Assembly (NCBI RefSeq): GCF_011758745.1
Contig: NZ_JAANOV010000001.1
Span: 496,001 to 560,000, forward strand
DNA from: Amycolatopsis granulosa
GTDB lineage: Bacteria > Actinomycetota > Actinomycetes > Mycobacteriales > Pseudonocardiaceae
Length of the DNA stretch: 64,000 bases
Direction: 5' to 3'
A program made the position numbers and the translations under genes. Shown piece after piece: positions 7,948 through 15,788 of the stretch (positions within the stretch are counted from its first letter, which is position 1; the number at the start of each line of letters is the position of its first letter). Under the pieces are notes generated by a model. It was given only the letters and a program-made list of their open reading frames with translations, searched no databases and was not told where the DNA came from.

Positions 7948-8974
7948 GGCGGTACTCCAAAGTGGTCTGGACGGCGGCCAGGATCCGGTCCGGGGTGGGC
8001 AGGTACTCGTCCTCGAGGGCACCGGCCGGGTAGGGCACGTCGAACCCGGTGACGCGTTGCACCGGGGCGCGCAGGTCGGCGAAGCAGCGCTCGGTGACGA
8101 GCGCGGCGACCTCGGCGCCGAGCCCGGCGGTCAGCGGTGCCTCGTGCACCACCACCGCGCGGCGGGTGCGCGCTACCGAGGCGGCCAGGCCGTCGGCGTC
8201 GATCGGCTTGAGCCAGCGCAGGTCGAGCACCTCGAGTTCGACGCCGTCCTCCGCGGCGAGCTCGGCGACCTGCAGGCAGCGGGCGACCATCGCACCCCAC
8301 GCGATGAGCGTGGCATGCCGGCCGGGGCGCGCGATCCGGCTGGTGCCGGCCGGCGGCATGGCCACCTCGGCGGTGGGGTCGAAGGACTCGCGGTGCCAGT
8401 ACCGGGACTTCGGTTCGAGGAAGATCACCGGGTCCGGATCGGCGATCGCCTGCCGGAGCAGGTGGTACCCCTCGCTCGCGCCGGCGGGCGACACGACCTT
8501 CAGCCCGGGCACGTGCGCGAACAGCGCCTCCAGGCTCTCGCCGTGGTGCTCCGGGGCACGGATGCCGCCGAAGCTGGGCAGGCGCAGCGTGATCGGCATG
8601 TTCAGCACACCGCGGCTGCGGTAGTGCATGCGCGCGACCTGGTTCACGATCTGGTCGATCGCGGGATAGCTGAAGCCGTCGAACTGGATTTCCGGCACCG
8701 GCCGCCAGCCGTGCATCGCGAGCCCGACCGCCATGCCCATGATCGCCGACTCGGCCAGCGGGGTGTCGAACACCCGGTGCTCGCCGAACTTGTCCTGCAG
8801 CCCGTCGGTCACCCGGAACACCCCGCCGAGCGTGCCCACGTCCTGGCCGAACACCAGGACCCGGTCGTCGTCCTCGCAGGCGTGGCGCAGGGCGAGGTTG
8901 AGGGCCTGCTGCAGGGACAGCTCGGGCGGCGCAGACACTTCCGGCGGCACAGACACTGCGGGCAGCTCAGACAT
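7940..8974 (-). CDS. 2-oxoacid dehydrogenase E1 component, beta subunit
   Basis: This 344-residue subunit has the transketolase-like pyrimidine domain (VLVFGQDVGTLGGVFRVTDGL, then 'FDTPLAESAIMGMAVGLA' near 70-87) and the C-terminal transketolase fold ('LEVLDLRWLKPID'). The 'PSFGGIRAPEHHGESLEALFAHVPGLKVV' stretch is typical of branched-chain 2-oxoacid and pyruvate/acetoin E1 beta subunits. With the alpha subunit it decarboxylates a 2-oxoacid and reductively acylates the lipoyl domain. The first 20 residues hold a repetitive Ser-Pro-Pro-Glu/Val segment, probably a flexible leader. The start overlaps the alpha-subunit stop by eight bases. Confidence 0.92.
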   Translation of the reverse strand: MSELPAVSVPPEVSAPPELSLQQALNLALRHACEDDDRVLVFGQDVGTLGGVFRVTDGLQDKFGEHRVFDTPLAESAIMGMAVGLAMHGWRPVPEIQFDGFSYPAIDQIVNQVARMHYRSRGVLNMPITLRLPSFGGIRAPEHHGESLEALFAHVPGLKVVSPAGASEGYHLLRQAIADPDPVIFLEPKSRYWHRESFDPTAEVAMPPAGTSRIARPGRHATLIAWGAMVARCLQVAELAAEDGVELEVLDLRWLKPIDADGLAASVARTRRAVVVHEAPLTAGLGAEVAALVTERCFADLRAPVQRVTGFDVPYPAGALEDEYLPTPDRILAAVQTTLEYRRG

Positions 8975-9947
8975 CGAGGGTCTCCTTCCACGCCCGCTGC
9001 TGCTCCAGCAGGGCCTTGGTGGGCTCGCGGTAGACGAACGAGAAGAGCTCGTCGGCCGGGGGCGCGCCGAGCGTGCGCAGGCCCTCCGCGACCTCGCGCA
9101 CGACCGCGGCGGCGTGCTCCTCGGCGGCCGCGACCGCGTCGGCGGGAAGCTGCGCGGCGGCGCGGGTCAGCGGGTCGCGGGCGGCCCAGGCCCGCTCGTC
9201 GGCGAGCGCGCGGTAGCGGCCCGGGTCGTCCGAAGTGGAGTGCGGCCCCATCCGGTAGGTCATCGCCTCGATCACCGTCGGGCCGCCGCCGTCGCGGGCG
9301 CGGTCCAGCGCCGCGCGGGTCGCCTCGAACACGGCGACCACGTCGTTGCCGTCCACGCGGTGTCCCTCGATCCCGTACCCGGCCGCGCGGGCGGCCACCG
9401 AGCCGCCGGCGACCTGGCGCCCGGTGGGCACCGAGATCGCCCAGCCGTTGTTCTGGCAGAAGAAGATCACCGGCAGCCGGTAGACCCCGGCGAAGTTCAT
9501 CGCCTCGTGCACGTCGCCCTGGGAGCTGGCGCCGTCGCCGAAGTAGGTGATCGCGGCGCCGCCGGTGCCGTCCAGCTTGGCACCCATGGCCCAGCCCACC
9601 GCGTGCGTCACCGGGCCGCCGACGACCGCGTTGAACGGCGCCAGCCGGGACGCCAGCGGGTCGTAGAGGCCGCCGTGCCAGATACCGAGGTGGGTCGCCA
9701 GGTAGGCGACGAGGTCGACGCCCAGCGCGACCGCGGCGCCGAGGTCGCGGTAGCCGGGGAAGGCGAAGTCGCGGGCCGGGTCCAGTGCCGCCGCGCTGCC
9801 CACCTGGGCGGCCTCCTGCCCCTGGGCGGGTGCGTAGCCGGGCAGCACGCCCTGGCGCTGCAGCGCGATGGCCTCTTCGTCGAGGCGGCGCGCCACCAGC
9901 ATCAGCCGGTGGAGCTCCCGGAGACTGCGGGGATCACGTTCCTGCAT
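8967..9947 (-). CDS. 2-oxoacid dehydrogenase E1 component, alpha subunit (branched-chain type)
   Basis: This 326-residue ThDP enzyme subunit has the thiamine diphosphate motif from GDG (137-139) to NN (166-167), with 'SSQGDVHEAMNFAG' between them. The phosphorylation-loop equivalent 'YRMGPHSTSDDPGRYR' is characteristic of branched-chain 2-oxoacid E1 alpha (BkdA-like). It should act on 2-oxoisovalerate or a related 2-oxoacid. The ATG is chosen for the conserved RDPRSLRELHRLM start; no Shine-Dalgarno is obvious. It is the first gene of a four-gene operon: E1 alpha, E1 beta, lipoyl domain, hydrolase. No E3 is present. Confidence 0.9.
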   Translation of the reverse strand: MQERDPRSLRELHRLMLVARRLDEEAIALQRQGVLPGYAPAQGQEAAQVGSAAALDPARDFAFPGYRDLGAAVALGVDLVAYLATHLGIWHGGLYDPLASRLAPFNAVVGGPVTHAVGWAMGAKLDGTGGAAITYFGDGASSQGDVHEAMNFAGVYRLPVIFFCQNNGWAISVPTGRQVAGGSVAARAAGYGIEGHRVDGNDVVAVFEATRAALDRARDGGGPTVIEAMTYRMGPHSTSDDPGRYRALADERAWAARDPLTRAAAQLPADAVAAAEEHAAAVVREVAEGLRTLGAPPADELFSFVYREPTKALLEQQRAWKETLDV

Positions 9948-10153
9948 GCTGGGAAGAGTGCGGTGCGCGGTCCGGGCTGTGCAAGTGTCGGTATCACAGC
10001 TGATCACTCTGCACGATCTGACGGGTCCAGTCGCACTTGTACTGTGCAGATTGTCCAGCCACCGAGGCGCGCTGCCGCCGGACGGGGACGGTCCCGCGCA
10101 ATTCCGGCGCGACCTCGGGGGCCTGGTTGACCGGCCCGGATTGAATTCCGGCC
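9948..10153. promoter_or_regulatory. Divergent promoter region between E1 alpha and the secreted protein
   Basis: This 206-base gap separates divergent genes. It contains an imperfect inverted pair, GTGCAAGTG near 9979 and GCACTTGTAC near 10031, and a TGATCA core between them, as expected for an operator of an Lrp- or GntR-like regulator. No regulator gene adjoins, and the exact promoter boxes are not clear to me. Confidence 0.3.
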
Positions 10154-11077
10154 ATGACCACTGCATCGCGTTTCCGGCGGGCGCTCGCCGTGCTCGCTCT
10201 CACCGTCACCGGGGCGGCCGTCGTGCCCGCGGCGGGCCAGGCGGACGAGGACGGCCGGGCGACGCAACTGCTCTTCTACAACCACGCCTACGACGTGCTC
10301 GACAGACCGACCGCGGACGCGATCGAGCACTCCGCCTACCTGCGTGAGTTCGCCAACTTCGAGGTCCGCACCACCAGCGGCGGCGGCTCGACCTGGACCG
10401 GCCGGTACCTCAAGGGGCGCGAGACCTACCTCGAGTTGTTCGGTGCCGGCGACCTGCCGGGTTCCGACGGCCAGTTCGGCGCGGCGGGCATGGGGTTGTC
10501 CAGCGAGCGCGTGGGCGGTCTGGCCACCGTGCGGAAGCGGCTGCAGGACCAGGGCATCACCCCGGTGGACTACCGGCAGACCCGCGACTTCGGCGACGGT
10601 GTGAAGGTGCCGTGGTTCGACACGGTGCGGAGCGCGCCCCAGTACGAGGCGTTCGACGGCTGGGCCATGGAGTACCTGCCGGAGTACTTCGCCGACCCGC
10701 GCAGCGGCACCGAACCCGGCAGCTCCCCGGATGACGTCAGCCGGGAGCGCTACCTCCCCGACGCCTACCGCGACCACCTGATGCGCGACATCTCCGCGAT
10801 CCGCATCGGCGTCACCCCGCAAGACCTGGCCATCGTGGTGCCGGTGCTCAAGGCCGGTGGTTTCCAGGTGCGCACCCTGTCCGACGGCAGCGTCATCGCC
10901 ACCGGCGGCGGCACCACCATCCGCTACGACGCGGTGCCGCGCGCCCAGGCCGGGCTGAAGGAGGTCGTGTTCACGCTCAACCGGACCACGCCGCGGCACG
11001 TCGAGCAGATCGGCCGGTCGACCCTCGTGGCCGGGCCGGGCGCCACCGCGGTCTGGACCTTCACCGGCACCGCCTGA
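10154..11077 (+). CDS. Secreted protein, resembles DUF5829/VOC-like family
   Basis: This 307-residue protein begins with a Sec signal peptide: basic RFRRAL, a hydrophobic core of about 20 residues, then AAGQA-DEDG as a likely cleavage site near residue 30. The mature part opens with 'LLFYNHAYDVLDRPTADAIEHS' and has 'GRYLKGRETYLELFG', a layout I associate with DUF5829 secreted proteins and loosely with the glyoxalase/VOC fold. No catalytic motif can be assigned. Its stop directly abuts the stop of the convergent MarR gene. The family assignment is from memory of the pattern and unverified. Confidence 0.65.
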   Translation: MTTASRFRRALAVLALTVTGAAVVPAAGQADEDGRATQLLFYNHAYDVLDRPTADAIEHSAYLREFANFEVRTTSGGGSTWTGRYLKGRETYLELFGAGDLPGSDGQFGAAGMGLSSERVGGLATVRKRLQDQGITPVDYRQTRDFGDGVKVPWFDTVRSAPQYEAFDGWAMEYLPEYFADPRSGTEPGSSPDDVSRERYLPDAYRDHLMRDISAIRIGVTPQDLAIVVPVLKAGGFQVRTLSDGSVIATGGGTTIRYDAVPRAQAGLKEVVFTLNRTTPRHVEQIGRSTLVAGPGATAVWTFTGTA

Positions 11078-11620
11078 TCACCGCGCCGGCGGCTGGAGCG
11101 TCTCCTCGAGCCGGGCGAGCAGTGCCGTGAGCGCGGCCCGCTCGCCCGGCTCGAGGCCGCCGATGAGGTCGGCCTCGTGTGCCAGCAGCCGGCGCACCGT
11201 GGTCTCGACGAGCCGGTGACCGGCGTCGGTGAGCCGGACCGCGACGGCGCGACGGGACGCCGCCGACGGCGCCCGCGCCACCAGCCCGGCCTCCTCGGCC
11301 CGGGCCACCCGCTGGGAGACCGCGCCGGGCGTGACCAGGGTGCGCCGGGTGATCTCGCGGGTGGTGAGCTCATACGGTGGCCCCGCCCGGCGGATCACGC
11401 TCAGCAAGTCCAATGTGGACGCATCGATCCCCAGTTCGGCCAGGGTGCGCCGCCGGTCGTCGGCGAGCAGCTTCGCGATCCGCCACACCGGGGTGATGAC
11501 CTCGATCGACTCCGTGCGCACCCCGGGCAGTTCGCGCCGCCACGCCGCGGCGATGTCCCCGGCGGGCCACCGCAGGATGTCCGCCATCGGGTAGCCCTCG
11601 GCACCGGCGTCCTCCGGCAC
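11078..11620 (-). CDS. MarR-family transcriptional regulator
   Basis: This 180-residue winged-helix protein shows the MarR core: 'LDLLSVIRRAGPPYELTTREITRRTLVTPGAVSQRVARAEEAGLVAR' around residues 70-115 contains the recognition helix, and 'RRAVAVRLTDAGHRLV' is the wing. It probably represses itself and the divergent SDR gene through the palindrome at 11635-11658. The GTG start has GGGAGG seven bases upstream. A 50-residue N-terminal helical extension precedes the MarR core, as in the 'MarR with dimerisation arm' subgroup. The ligand is unknown. Confidence 0.9.
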   Translation of the reverse strand: MPEDAGAEGYPMADILRWPAGDIAAAWRRELPGVRTESIEVITPVWRIAKLLADDRRRTLAELGIDASTLDLLSVIRRAGPPYELTTREITRRTLVTPGAVSQRVARAEEAGLVARAPSAASRRAVAVRLTDAGHRLVETTVRRLLAHEADLIGGLEPGERAALTALLARLEETLQPPAR

Positions 11621-11634
11621 GCCTCCACCTCCCT

Positions 11635-11658
11635 GTTATGTTTAGTACTAAACCTAAC
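11635..11658. promoter_or_regulatory. MarR operator, 24-bp near-perfect palindrome
   Basis: The core GTTTAGTACTAAAC (11640-11653) is a perfect palindrome. It extends to 24 bp with 11 of 12 base pairs matched, flanked by GTTA and TAAC. It lies between the divergent MarR and SDR starts, 15 and 18 bases from each. AT richness far above the surroundings also suits a promoter/operator. Confidence 0.75.
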
Positions 11659-11675
11659 ACGGGGAGGAACGCTTC

Positions 11676-12401
11676 ATGAGTCGGATCGTGCTGGTTACCG
11701 GCGGCGGGAACGGCATCGGCAAGGCCGTCGCAGCCCGGTTCCGCGCGGCCGGGGACACCGTGGTCATCACCGGGCGCAACAGTGCTCGGCTGGACCGCGC
11801 CGCGACCGAGATCGGCGCCCGGCCGATCCTCTGCGATGCCACCGTGCCCGAACAGGTGGCGCGGATGGCCGACGAGCTCGGCCCGGAACTGGACGTGCTG
11901 GTCAACATGGCGGGCGGCAACACCGACCTCCTCGACCCGGGCACCGGAGGCGGCGCGCTGGACCGGACGGCGGCCGCGTGGCGGGCGAACCTGGACGCGA
12001 ACCTGCTCAGCGCCGTGCTCACCACCACGGCCGTGCGGGAGAAGCTGCGGCCCGGCGGCTCGATCGTCAACATCGGGTCCATCGGCGCCGAGTACGCCGC
12101 ATCGTCCTACGGCGCGGCGAAGGCGGCGCTGGCGGCGTGGACCGCGGGCCTGTCGTCGGAGACCGGACCGAACGGCGTGACGGCCAACCTGGTCGCGCCC
12201 GGCTACATCGCCGGCACCGGCTTCTTCCACGGCAAACTCGGCGAGGACCGGCGGGCGGCCCTGATCGCGGCGACGCACAACGGGCGGGCCGGGGACCCCG
12301 CCGACATCGCCGAGACGGTGTACTTCCTGGCCTCGCCCGGCGCGCGGCACATCACCGGGCAGACGCTGCACGTCAACGGGGGTGCCCACACCACCCGGTG
12401 A
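11676..12401 (+). CDS. Short-chain dehydrogenase/reductase controlled by the adjacent MarR
   Basis: This 241-residue classical SDR has the cofactor loop TGGGNGIG (8-15), 'NMAGG' in the NNAG position, catalytic Ser in 'NIGSIGAEY' and the YxxxK pair in 'SSYGAAKAAL', and ends in the usual 'ITGQTLHVNGG'. The NADP/NAD preference is suggested by 'ITGRNSARL' (Arg after the second strand, so likely NADP). GGGGAGGAA precedes the ATG. Divergence from the MarR gene across a shared palindrome suggests induction by a small aromatic or drug-like ligand. The substrate is unknown. Confidence 0.88.
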   Translation: MSRIVLVTGGGNGIGKAVAARFRAAGDTVVITGRNSARLDRAATEIGARPILCDATVPEQVARMADELGPELDVLVNMAGGNTDLLDPGTGGGALDRTAAAWRANLDANLLSAVLTTTAVREKLRPGGSIVNIGSIGAEYAASSYGAAKAALAAWTAGLSSETGPNGVTANLVAPGYIAGTGFFHGKLGEDRRAALIAATHNGRAGDPADIAETVYFLASPGARHITGQTLHVNGGAHTTR

Positions 12402-12408
12402 GCCCGCG

Positions 12409-13926
12409 TCAGCGCGGAACCCCGGCCGGACGCCGCTCCGGGGCGGGTTCCGCGCCGGCCGCCGGGCGGCGCAGCAGCACCATCGCCTGCACCGCGGTGT
12501 AGGTGAGCAGGACGGCCCCGGCCACCGCGCTGACCTGGAGCCCGTGCACGAACGCCGTCTTGGCGGCAGACAGCAGGGTGTCCGCCTGCGCGGGCGGCAG
12601 CGCGGCGGCCGTGGCGACCGCGCCGCCGAGAGTCTCCCGGGCCGCCTCCCCCGCCCCGGCCGGCAGACCGGACCGGTAGACGGCCGCGGCGATGCTGCCC
12701 AGCACCGCGGTGCCGAGCGCGCCACCGAGTTCGAACCCGGTCTCCGAGATCGCGGAGGCGGCACCGGCGCGCTCGACCGGGGCCGCGGTGACGATCAGGT
12801 CGTTGGTGAGCGTCTCGGACACCGACACGCCGAACCCGACCAGCGTGAGCGCGGCGACGAGCACCCCCGGCCCGGTGTCCAGGCCGGTCGCCACGAGCAC
12901 CCCGAACCCGGCGGCCGCGGCGAGCAGCCCGCCACCGACCAGCCATCGCACCGGCACGTGCCGGGCCAGCCGGGCGGCGGCGAACGCGCCCAGGATCCCG
13001 GCCGCCGTGGTGGGCAGCAGCCACAGTGCCGCGACCACCGGCGACCTGCCGAGCACCAGCTGGAGGTGCTGTGGCAGCAGGACCAGCAGCCCGACCAGCG
13101 AGAACACGCCGAGCATGTTCGTCAGCAGCGACGCGCTGAACCGGCGGTCGCGGAACAGCCGCAGATCCAGCATCGGATCCTCCAGCGCGCGTTGCCGGCG
13201 CACGAACACCACGCCGAGCAGCACGCCGGCCACCACACCCAGCGCGCCGAGCGCGTCGGGACCCTGCTGGGCGAACCGCTTGATGCCGTAGACAACCGGC
13301 AGGATCGCGGCCAGCGACAGCAGCGCGGACACCGGGTCGAAGCGGCCCGGCCGCGGATCCCGGGCCTCCGGCAGCAGGATCGGCCCCACGACCAGCAGCA
13401 CCAGCATCACCGGCACGTTGATCAGGAACACCGAGCCCCACCAGAAGTGCTCCAGCAGCCAGCCGCCGAGCACCGGGCCCAGCGCCATCCCCCCGGAGAA
13501 CCCGGCGCCCCACACGGCGATCGCGGTCCGCCGCCGGCCGGGGTCGGTGAAGATCGTGCGGATCAGGCCGAGCGTCGAGGGCATCAGCGTGGCGCCGCCC
13601 ACGCCGAGCAGTGCCCGCGCCGCGATGAGCAGGCCCGGGCCGGCCGCGAAGGCCGCGAGCGCCGAGGCCGCGCCGAACGCGACCGCACCGGAGAGCAGCA
13701 GCCGCCGCCGGCCGATCCGGTCGCCCAGCGTGCCCATCAGCACCAGCAGCCCGCCGAGCACGAACGAGTAGATGTCCACGATCCACAGCTGCTCGGCGGC
13801 GGTCGGGCCGAGGTCCTCGCTCAGGTACGGCAGCGCGAACCCGAGTACCGTCATGTCCACGCTCAGCAGCAGCACCGGCAGCACCAGCACCGCGAGCGCG
13901 AGCCAGTCCCGGCGTCCCCCGGCCAT
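12409..13926 (-). CDS. MFS drug efflux transporter, DHA2 (14-TM) family
   Basis: This 505-residue protein has the 14-helix EmrB/QacA layout. Motif A appears as 'GTLGDRIGRRRLLLSG' after helix 2, motif C-like 'ALGPVLGGWLLEHFWWGSVFLINVP' near helix 5, and an N-terminal 'LLLSVDMTVLGFALPYLSEDLG' (the motif D1 helix). It should export hydrophobic or cationic compounds using the proton gradient. The ATG at 13926 gives a normal N-terminus; a GTG nine bases upstream is a plausible alternative. It is divergent from the TetR gene with two palindromes between, so TetR-repressed efflux is likely. Confidence 0.9.
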   Translation of the reverse strand: MAGGRRDWLALAVLVLPVLLLSVDMTVLGFALPYLSEDLGPTAAEQLWIVDIYSFVLGGLLVLMGTLGDRIGRRRLLLSGAVAFGAASALAAFAAGPGLLIAARALLGVGGATLMPSTLGLIRTIFTDPGRRRTAIAVWGAGFSGGMALGPVLGGWLLEHFWWGSVFLINVPVMLVLLVVGPILLPEARDPRPGRFDPVSALLSLAAILPVVYGIKRFAQQGPDALGALGVVAGVLLGVVFVRRQRALEDPMLDLRLFRDRRFSASLLTNMLGVFSLVGLLVLLPQHLQLVLGRSPVVAALWLLPTTAAGILGAFAAARLARHVPVRWLVGGGLLAAAAGFGVLVATGLDTGPGVLVAALTLVGFGVSVSETLTNDLIVTAAPVERAGAASAISETGFELGGALGTAVLGSIAAAVYRSGLPAGAGEAARETLGGAVATAAALPPAQADTLLSAAKTAFVHGLQVSAVAGAVLLTYTAVQAMVLLRRPAAGAEPAPERRPAGVPR

Positions 13927-13959
13927 GCCGATCACGATCCCTTTCTGCACAGTCCAGAC

Positions 13960-13972
13960 GGTAAAGTTTACC
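13960..13972. promoter_or_regulatory. Palindrome in the MFS-tetR intergenic region (MFS side)
   Basis: GGTAAA-G-TTTACC is a perfect inverted repeat with one central base, located 34 bases upstream of the MFS start. It overlaps a CCAGACGGTA half-site that resembles half of the second palindrome at 13989, so the regulator may bind both. Confidence 0.5.
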
Positions 13973-13988
13973 TCCTCATCGAAAGTAG

Positions 13989-14007
13989 ACCGTCCGGACG
14001 GTATAGT
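13989..14007 (+). promoter_or_regulatory. TetR operator abutting the -10 box of tetR
   Basis: ACCGTCCGGACGGT (13989-14002) is a perfect 14-bp palindrome. It runs straight into TATAGT (14002-14007), a strong -10 eight bases before the tetR ATG. A protein bound here would block RNA polymerase, the usual autoregulatory arrangement. The mRNA would be leaderless or nearly so. Confidence 0.65.
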
Positions 14008-14015
14008 CAAGCGCC

Positions 14016-14546
14016 ATGGGACGGTCCTCATCACGGGAACAGATCCTGGACGCCTACCAGGAGATCCTCATCGACAGCGGCTCGGCCGCGGTGACGCTCG
14101 ACGCCGTCGCCGCGCGCGCCGGCGTCTCCAAGGGCGGCCTGCTCTACCACTTCGGGTCCAAGGACGCGCTCCTGGACGGGCTCCTGGACCGGCTGCTGCG
14201 GCTCGCCGCCGCCGACGTCGAGTACGCGCGCACGGCACCCGAGGGCGTCGTGCGCTACTTCCTGCTCACCTCGGTGACCGACGCGGACATGTCCAAACCG
14301 GCCCACCGTGCCTCGGTCGCCGCGCTGCGGCTCGTGGGCAGCGAGCCGAAGGTCACCGAGGCGATGGTGGAAGTCTGCCGGCTGTGGTCGGAACTACTGG
14401 CCGAGCACATCGACGACCCGCTCACCGCCGAGATCGTCAGCCTGCTCGGCGACGGCCTCTACCTGCGCGCCACGCTCGGCGGGCCGGCCCCGCAACCGGT
14501 GCTCGACCGGCTCCCGGAGACGCTGCGGCGGCTCGGCCTGGAGTGA
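14016..14546 (+). CDS. TetR-family transcriptional regulator
   Basis: This 176-residue protein has the N-terminal TetR helix-turn-helix 'SAAVTLDAVAARAGVSKGGLLYHFGSKDALL' (about residues 22-52) and an all-helical ligand domain of the TetR_C_37-like type. It probably represses the divergent DHA2 efflux pump and itself via the 14-bp palindrome at its promoter. The ligand is likely a substrate of the pump. It is convergent with the gas vesicle operon end, with nine bases between the stops and no clear hairpin. Confidence 0.9.
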   Translation: MGRSSSREQILDAYQEILIDSGSAAVTLDAVAARAGVSKGGLLYHFGSKDALLDGLLDRLLRLAAADVEYARTAPEGVVRYFLLTSVTDADMSKPAHRASVAALRLVGSEPKVTEAMVEVCRLWSELLAEHIDDPLTAEIVSLLGDGLYLRATLGGPAPQPVLDRLPETLRRLGLE

Positions 14547-14555
14547 ACCGTCGGC

Positions 14556-14846
14556 TCACCGCCGTTCGGACAGCAACGGCCCGAGCGGTCCGAGATCGAT
14601 GTTCAGCTCCTCCGGGGACAGTCCGAAATGCTCGCACAGTTCGTCCATGCGCTCCTCCAGCCGCATGAGCGTCAGACCGATCGCCTCGACCTGGTCCTCG
14701 CTCAGGTCGCCGCGGTCCACCCGGCGCAGCGCCTGCTTCTCCATGAGCTGGCGCAGCAGCTCCACCACCGTCAGCACGAGGCTGACCAGGCCCCGTTCCA
14801 CGGACTCCGGGTCGCTGTCCACGCGGCGCTTCACGGGCTCAGTCAT
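14556..14846 (-). CDS. gvpK: Gas vesicle protein GvpK
   Basis: This 96-residue helical protein matches GvpK: 'ESVERGLVSLVLTVVELLRQLMEKQALRRVDRGDLSEDQVEAIGLTLMRLEERMDEL' is the conserved core, although the whole family function is only known as needed for vesicle assembly. It is the last gene of the leftward gas vesicle operon. Its ATG overlaps the preceding GvpA-family gene by eight bases. Length is on the short side for the family (often 100-150), the missing part being the variable C-terminus. Confidence 0.93.
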   Translation of the reverse strand: MTEPVKRRVDSDPESVERGLVSLVLTVVELLRQLMEKQALRRVDRGDLSEDQVEAIGLTLMRLEERMDELCEHFGLSPEELNIDLGPLGPLLSERR

Positions 14847-15030
14847 GGGCGGGCACCAGCGCGCTCACCGAGGACAGCAGGGTCCGCAGCGAGATGTGCA
14901 CCAGGTCGACGTCGGCGATGGACAGGGTGATCTCGCCCGACACCACCACCCCGCCGGCGAGCACCCGGTCGAGCAGGTCGACCAGCGACACCGGACGGTC
15001 GGCGACGGTCGCGGGAACCGGTTCGGTCAT
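14839..15030 (-). CDS. gvpS: Short GvpA-family protein (GvpS-like)
   Basis: This 63-residue protein is a compact GvpA/GvpJ-family member. 'SLVDLLDRVLAGGVVVSGEITLSIADVDLVHISLRTLLSSV' reproduces the helix-beta-turn-beta-helix wall fold. It lacks the C-terminal tail of the major shell protein. By size and position before gvpK it corresponds to GvpS of Streptomyces clusters; it is probably a minor or nucleating shell component. The ATG overlaps the stop of the gvpL gene (ATGA) and its end overlaps the gvpK start. Confidence 0.88.
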   Translation of the reverse strand: MTEPVPATVADRPVSLVDLLDRVLAGGVVVSGEITLSIADVDLVHISLRTLLSSVSALVPAHD

Positions 15031-15788
15031 CGATCCTCCCAATCGGCGAAGGAGTACGGCGGCCACGGGCCGGTCAGCTGCACGCGGACCGCGGGACTGT
15101 CCTGGTCGCACGCGGCGACCGCCTCGGCGAACGAGCGCGACCGGTCGTCGTCGACGAGGTAGGCGGCGTTGAGCACCATCTGCCCGCCGTGCCCGGACAG
15201 TTCCTTGCTCTGCGGCGGATGGGTGCGCGCGGCGGTGGCCAGACCGGTCAGTCTGAAGTGGACCTTCCCGGCCTGTTCGACGGCGAGCCGCTCGGCCTCG
15301 GCCTGGGTGTCCCGTTCGGCGCGGCGGCGCGCGAGGTACGCCGCCCCGGCCCCTCGCCGGGACGGCGCCTCCTCGGTCCGCGGAACGGGCGGCGGCACGT
15401 CCACGAACGCCTTCACCCCCCACTCCGTGCGCCCGGCGACGCGGTCCAGCGTGCGCCCGAACTCCTCCGCGCGCTCCTCGAGCACACCGCGCACCCCGTC
15501 GTCGTCGTGGTACACGGTCGCGAGCCGGATCGGCACCACCGGCCCGGTCCGCGCCACCGCCCCGATCACCGCGTCGTGCGCACGCGCGACGGCGCCGAGC
15601 CAGTCCAGGTCCTCGAGGTTGCGGTGCAGGGCCTGTTCGCCGAACGTGTCCAGCGGCACGTCGCCGACGACGGCCACCAGCCCGCTCGCCTCGACCGTGC
15701 GCACGGGTTCGCCGGCGACGCCGCGCTGCCCGCCGCCGCCCGCTTCCCGGGTCACGGCGTAGAGCCAGACACCCCGTTGCTCACTCAT
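15027..15788 (-). CDS. gvpL: Gas vesicle protein GvpL (GvpF/L family)
   Basis: This 253-residue protein belongs to the GvpF/GvpL family. The N-terminal ferredoxin-like part 'GVWLYAVTREA... GLVAVVGDVPLDTFG' is followed by 'VVPIRLATVYHDDDGVRGVLEERAEEF', the family's most conserved stretch, and a C-terminal 'QLTGPWPPYSFADWE' end. GvpF/L proteins bind monomeric GvpA and are needed for nucleation. The second of two paralogues in this cluster, it carries an Arg/Glu-rich helical insertion around residues 160-190. The ATG is in the overlap with the gvpJ stop. Confidence 0.92.
   Translation of the reverse strand: MSEQRGVWLYAVTREAGGGGQRGVAGEPVRTVEASGLVAVVGDVPLDTFGEQALHRNLEDLDWLGAVARAHDAVIGAVARTGPVVPIRLATVYHDDDGVRGVLEERAEEFGRTLDRVAGRTEWGVKAFVDVPPPVPRTEEAPSRRGAGAAYLARRRAERDTQAEAERLAVEQAGKVHFRLTGLATAARTHPPQSKELSGHGGQMVLNAAYLVDDDRSRSFAEAVAACDQDSPAVRVQLTGPWPPYSFADWEDR

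Noticed and set aside
12382-14094. A 570-codon frame on the plus strand antisense to the DHA2 efflux gene
   Set aside because: Composition is Arg/Gln/His/Pro noise typical of antisense GC-rich DNA, while the minus-strand frame has 14 clear membrane helices and MFS motifs.
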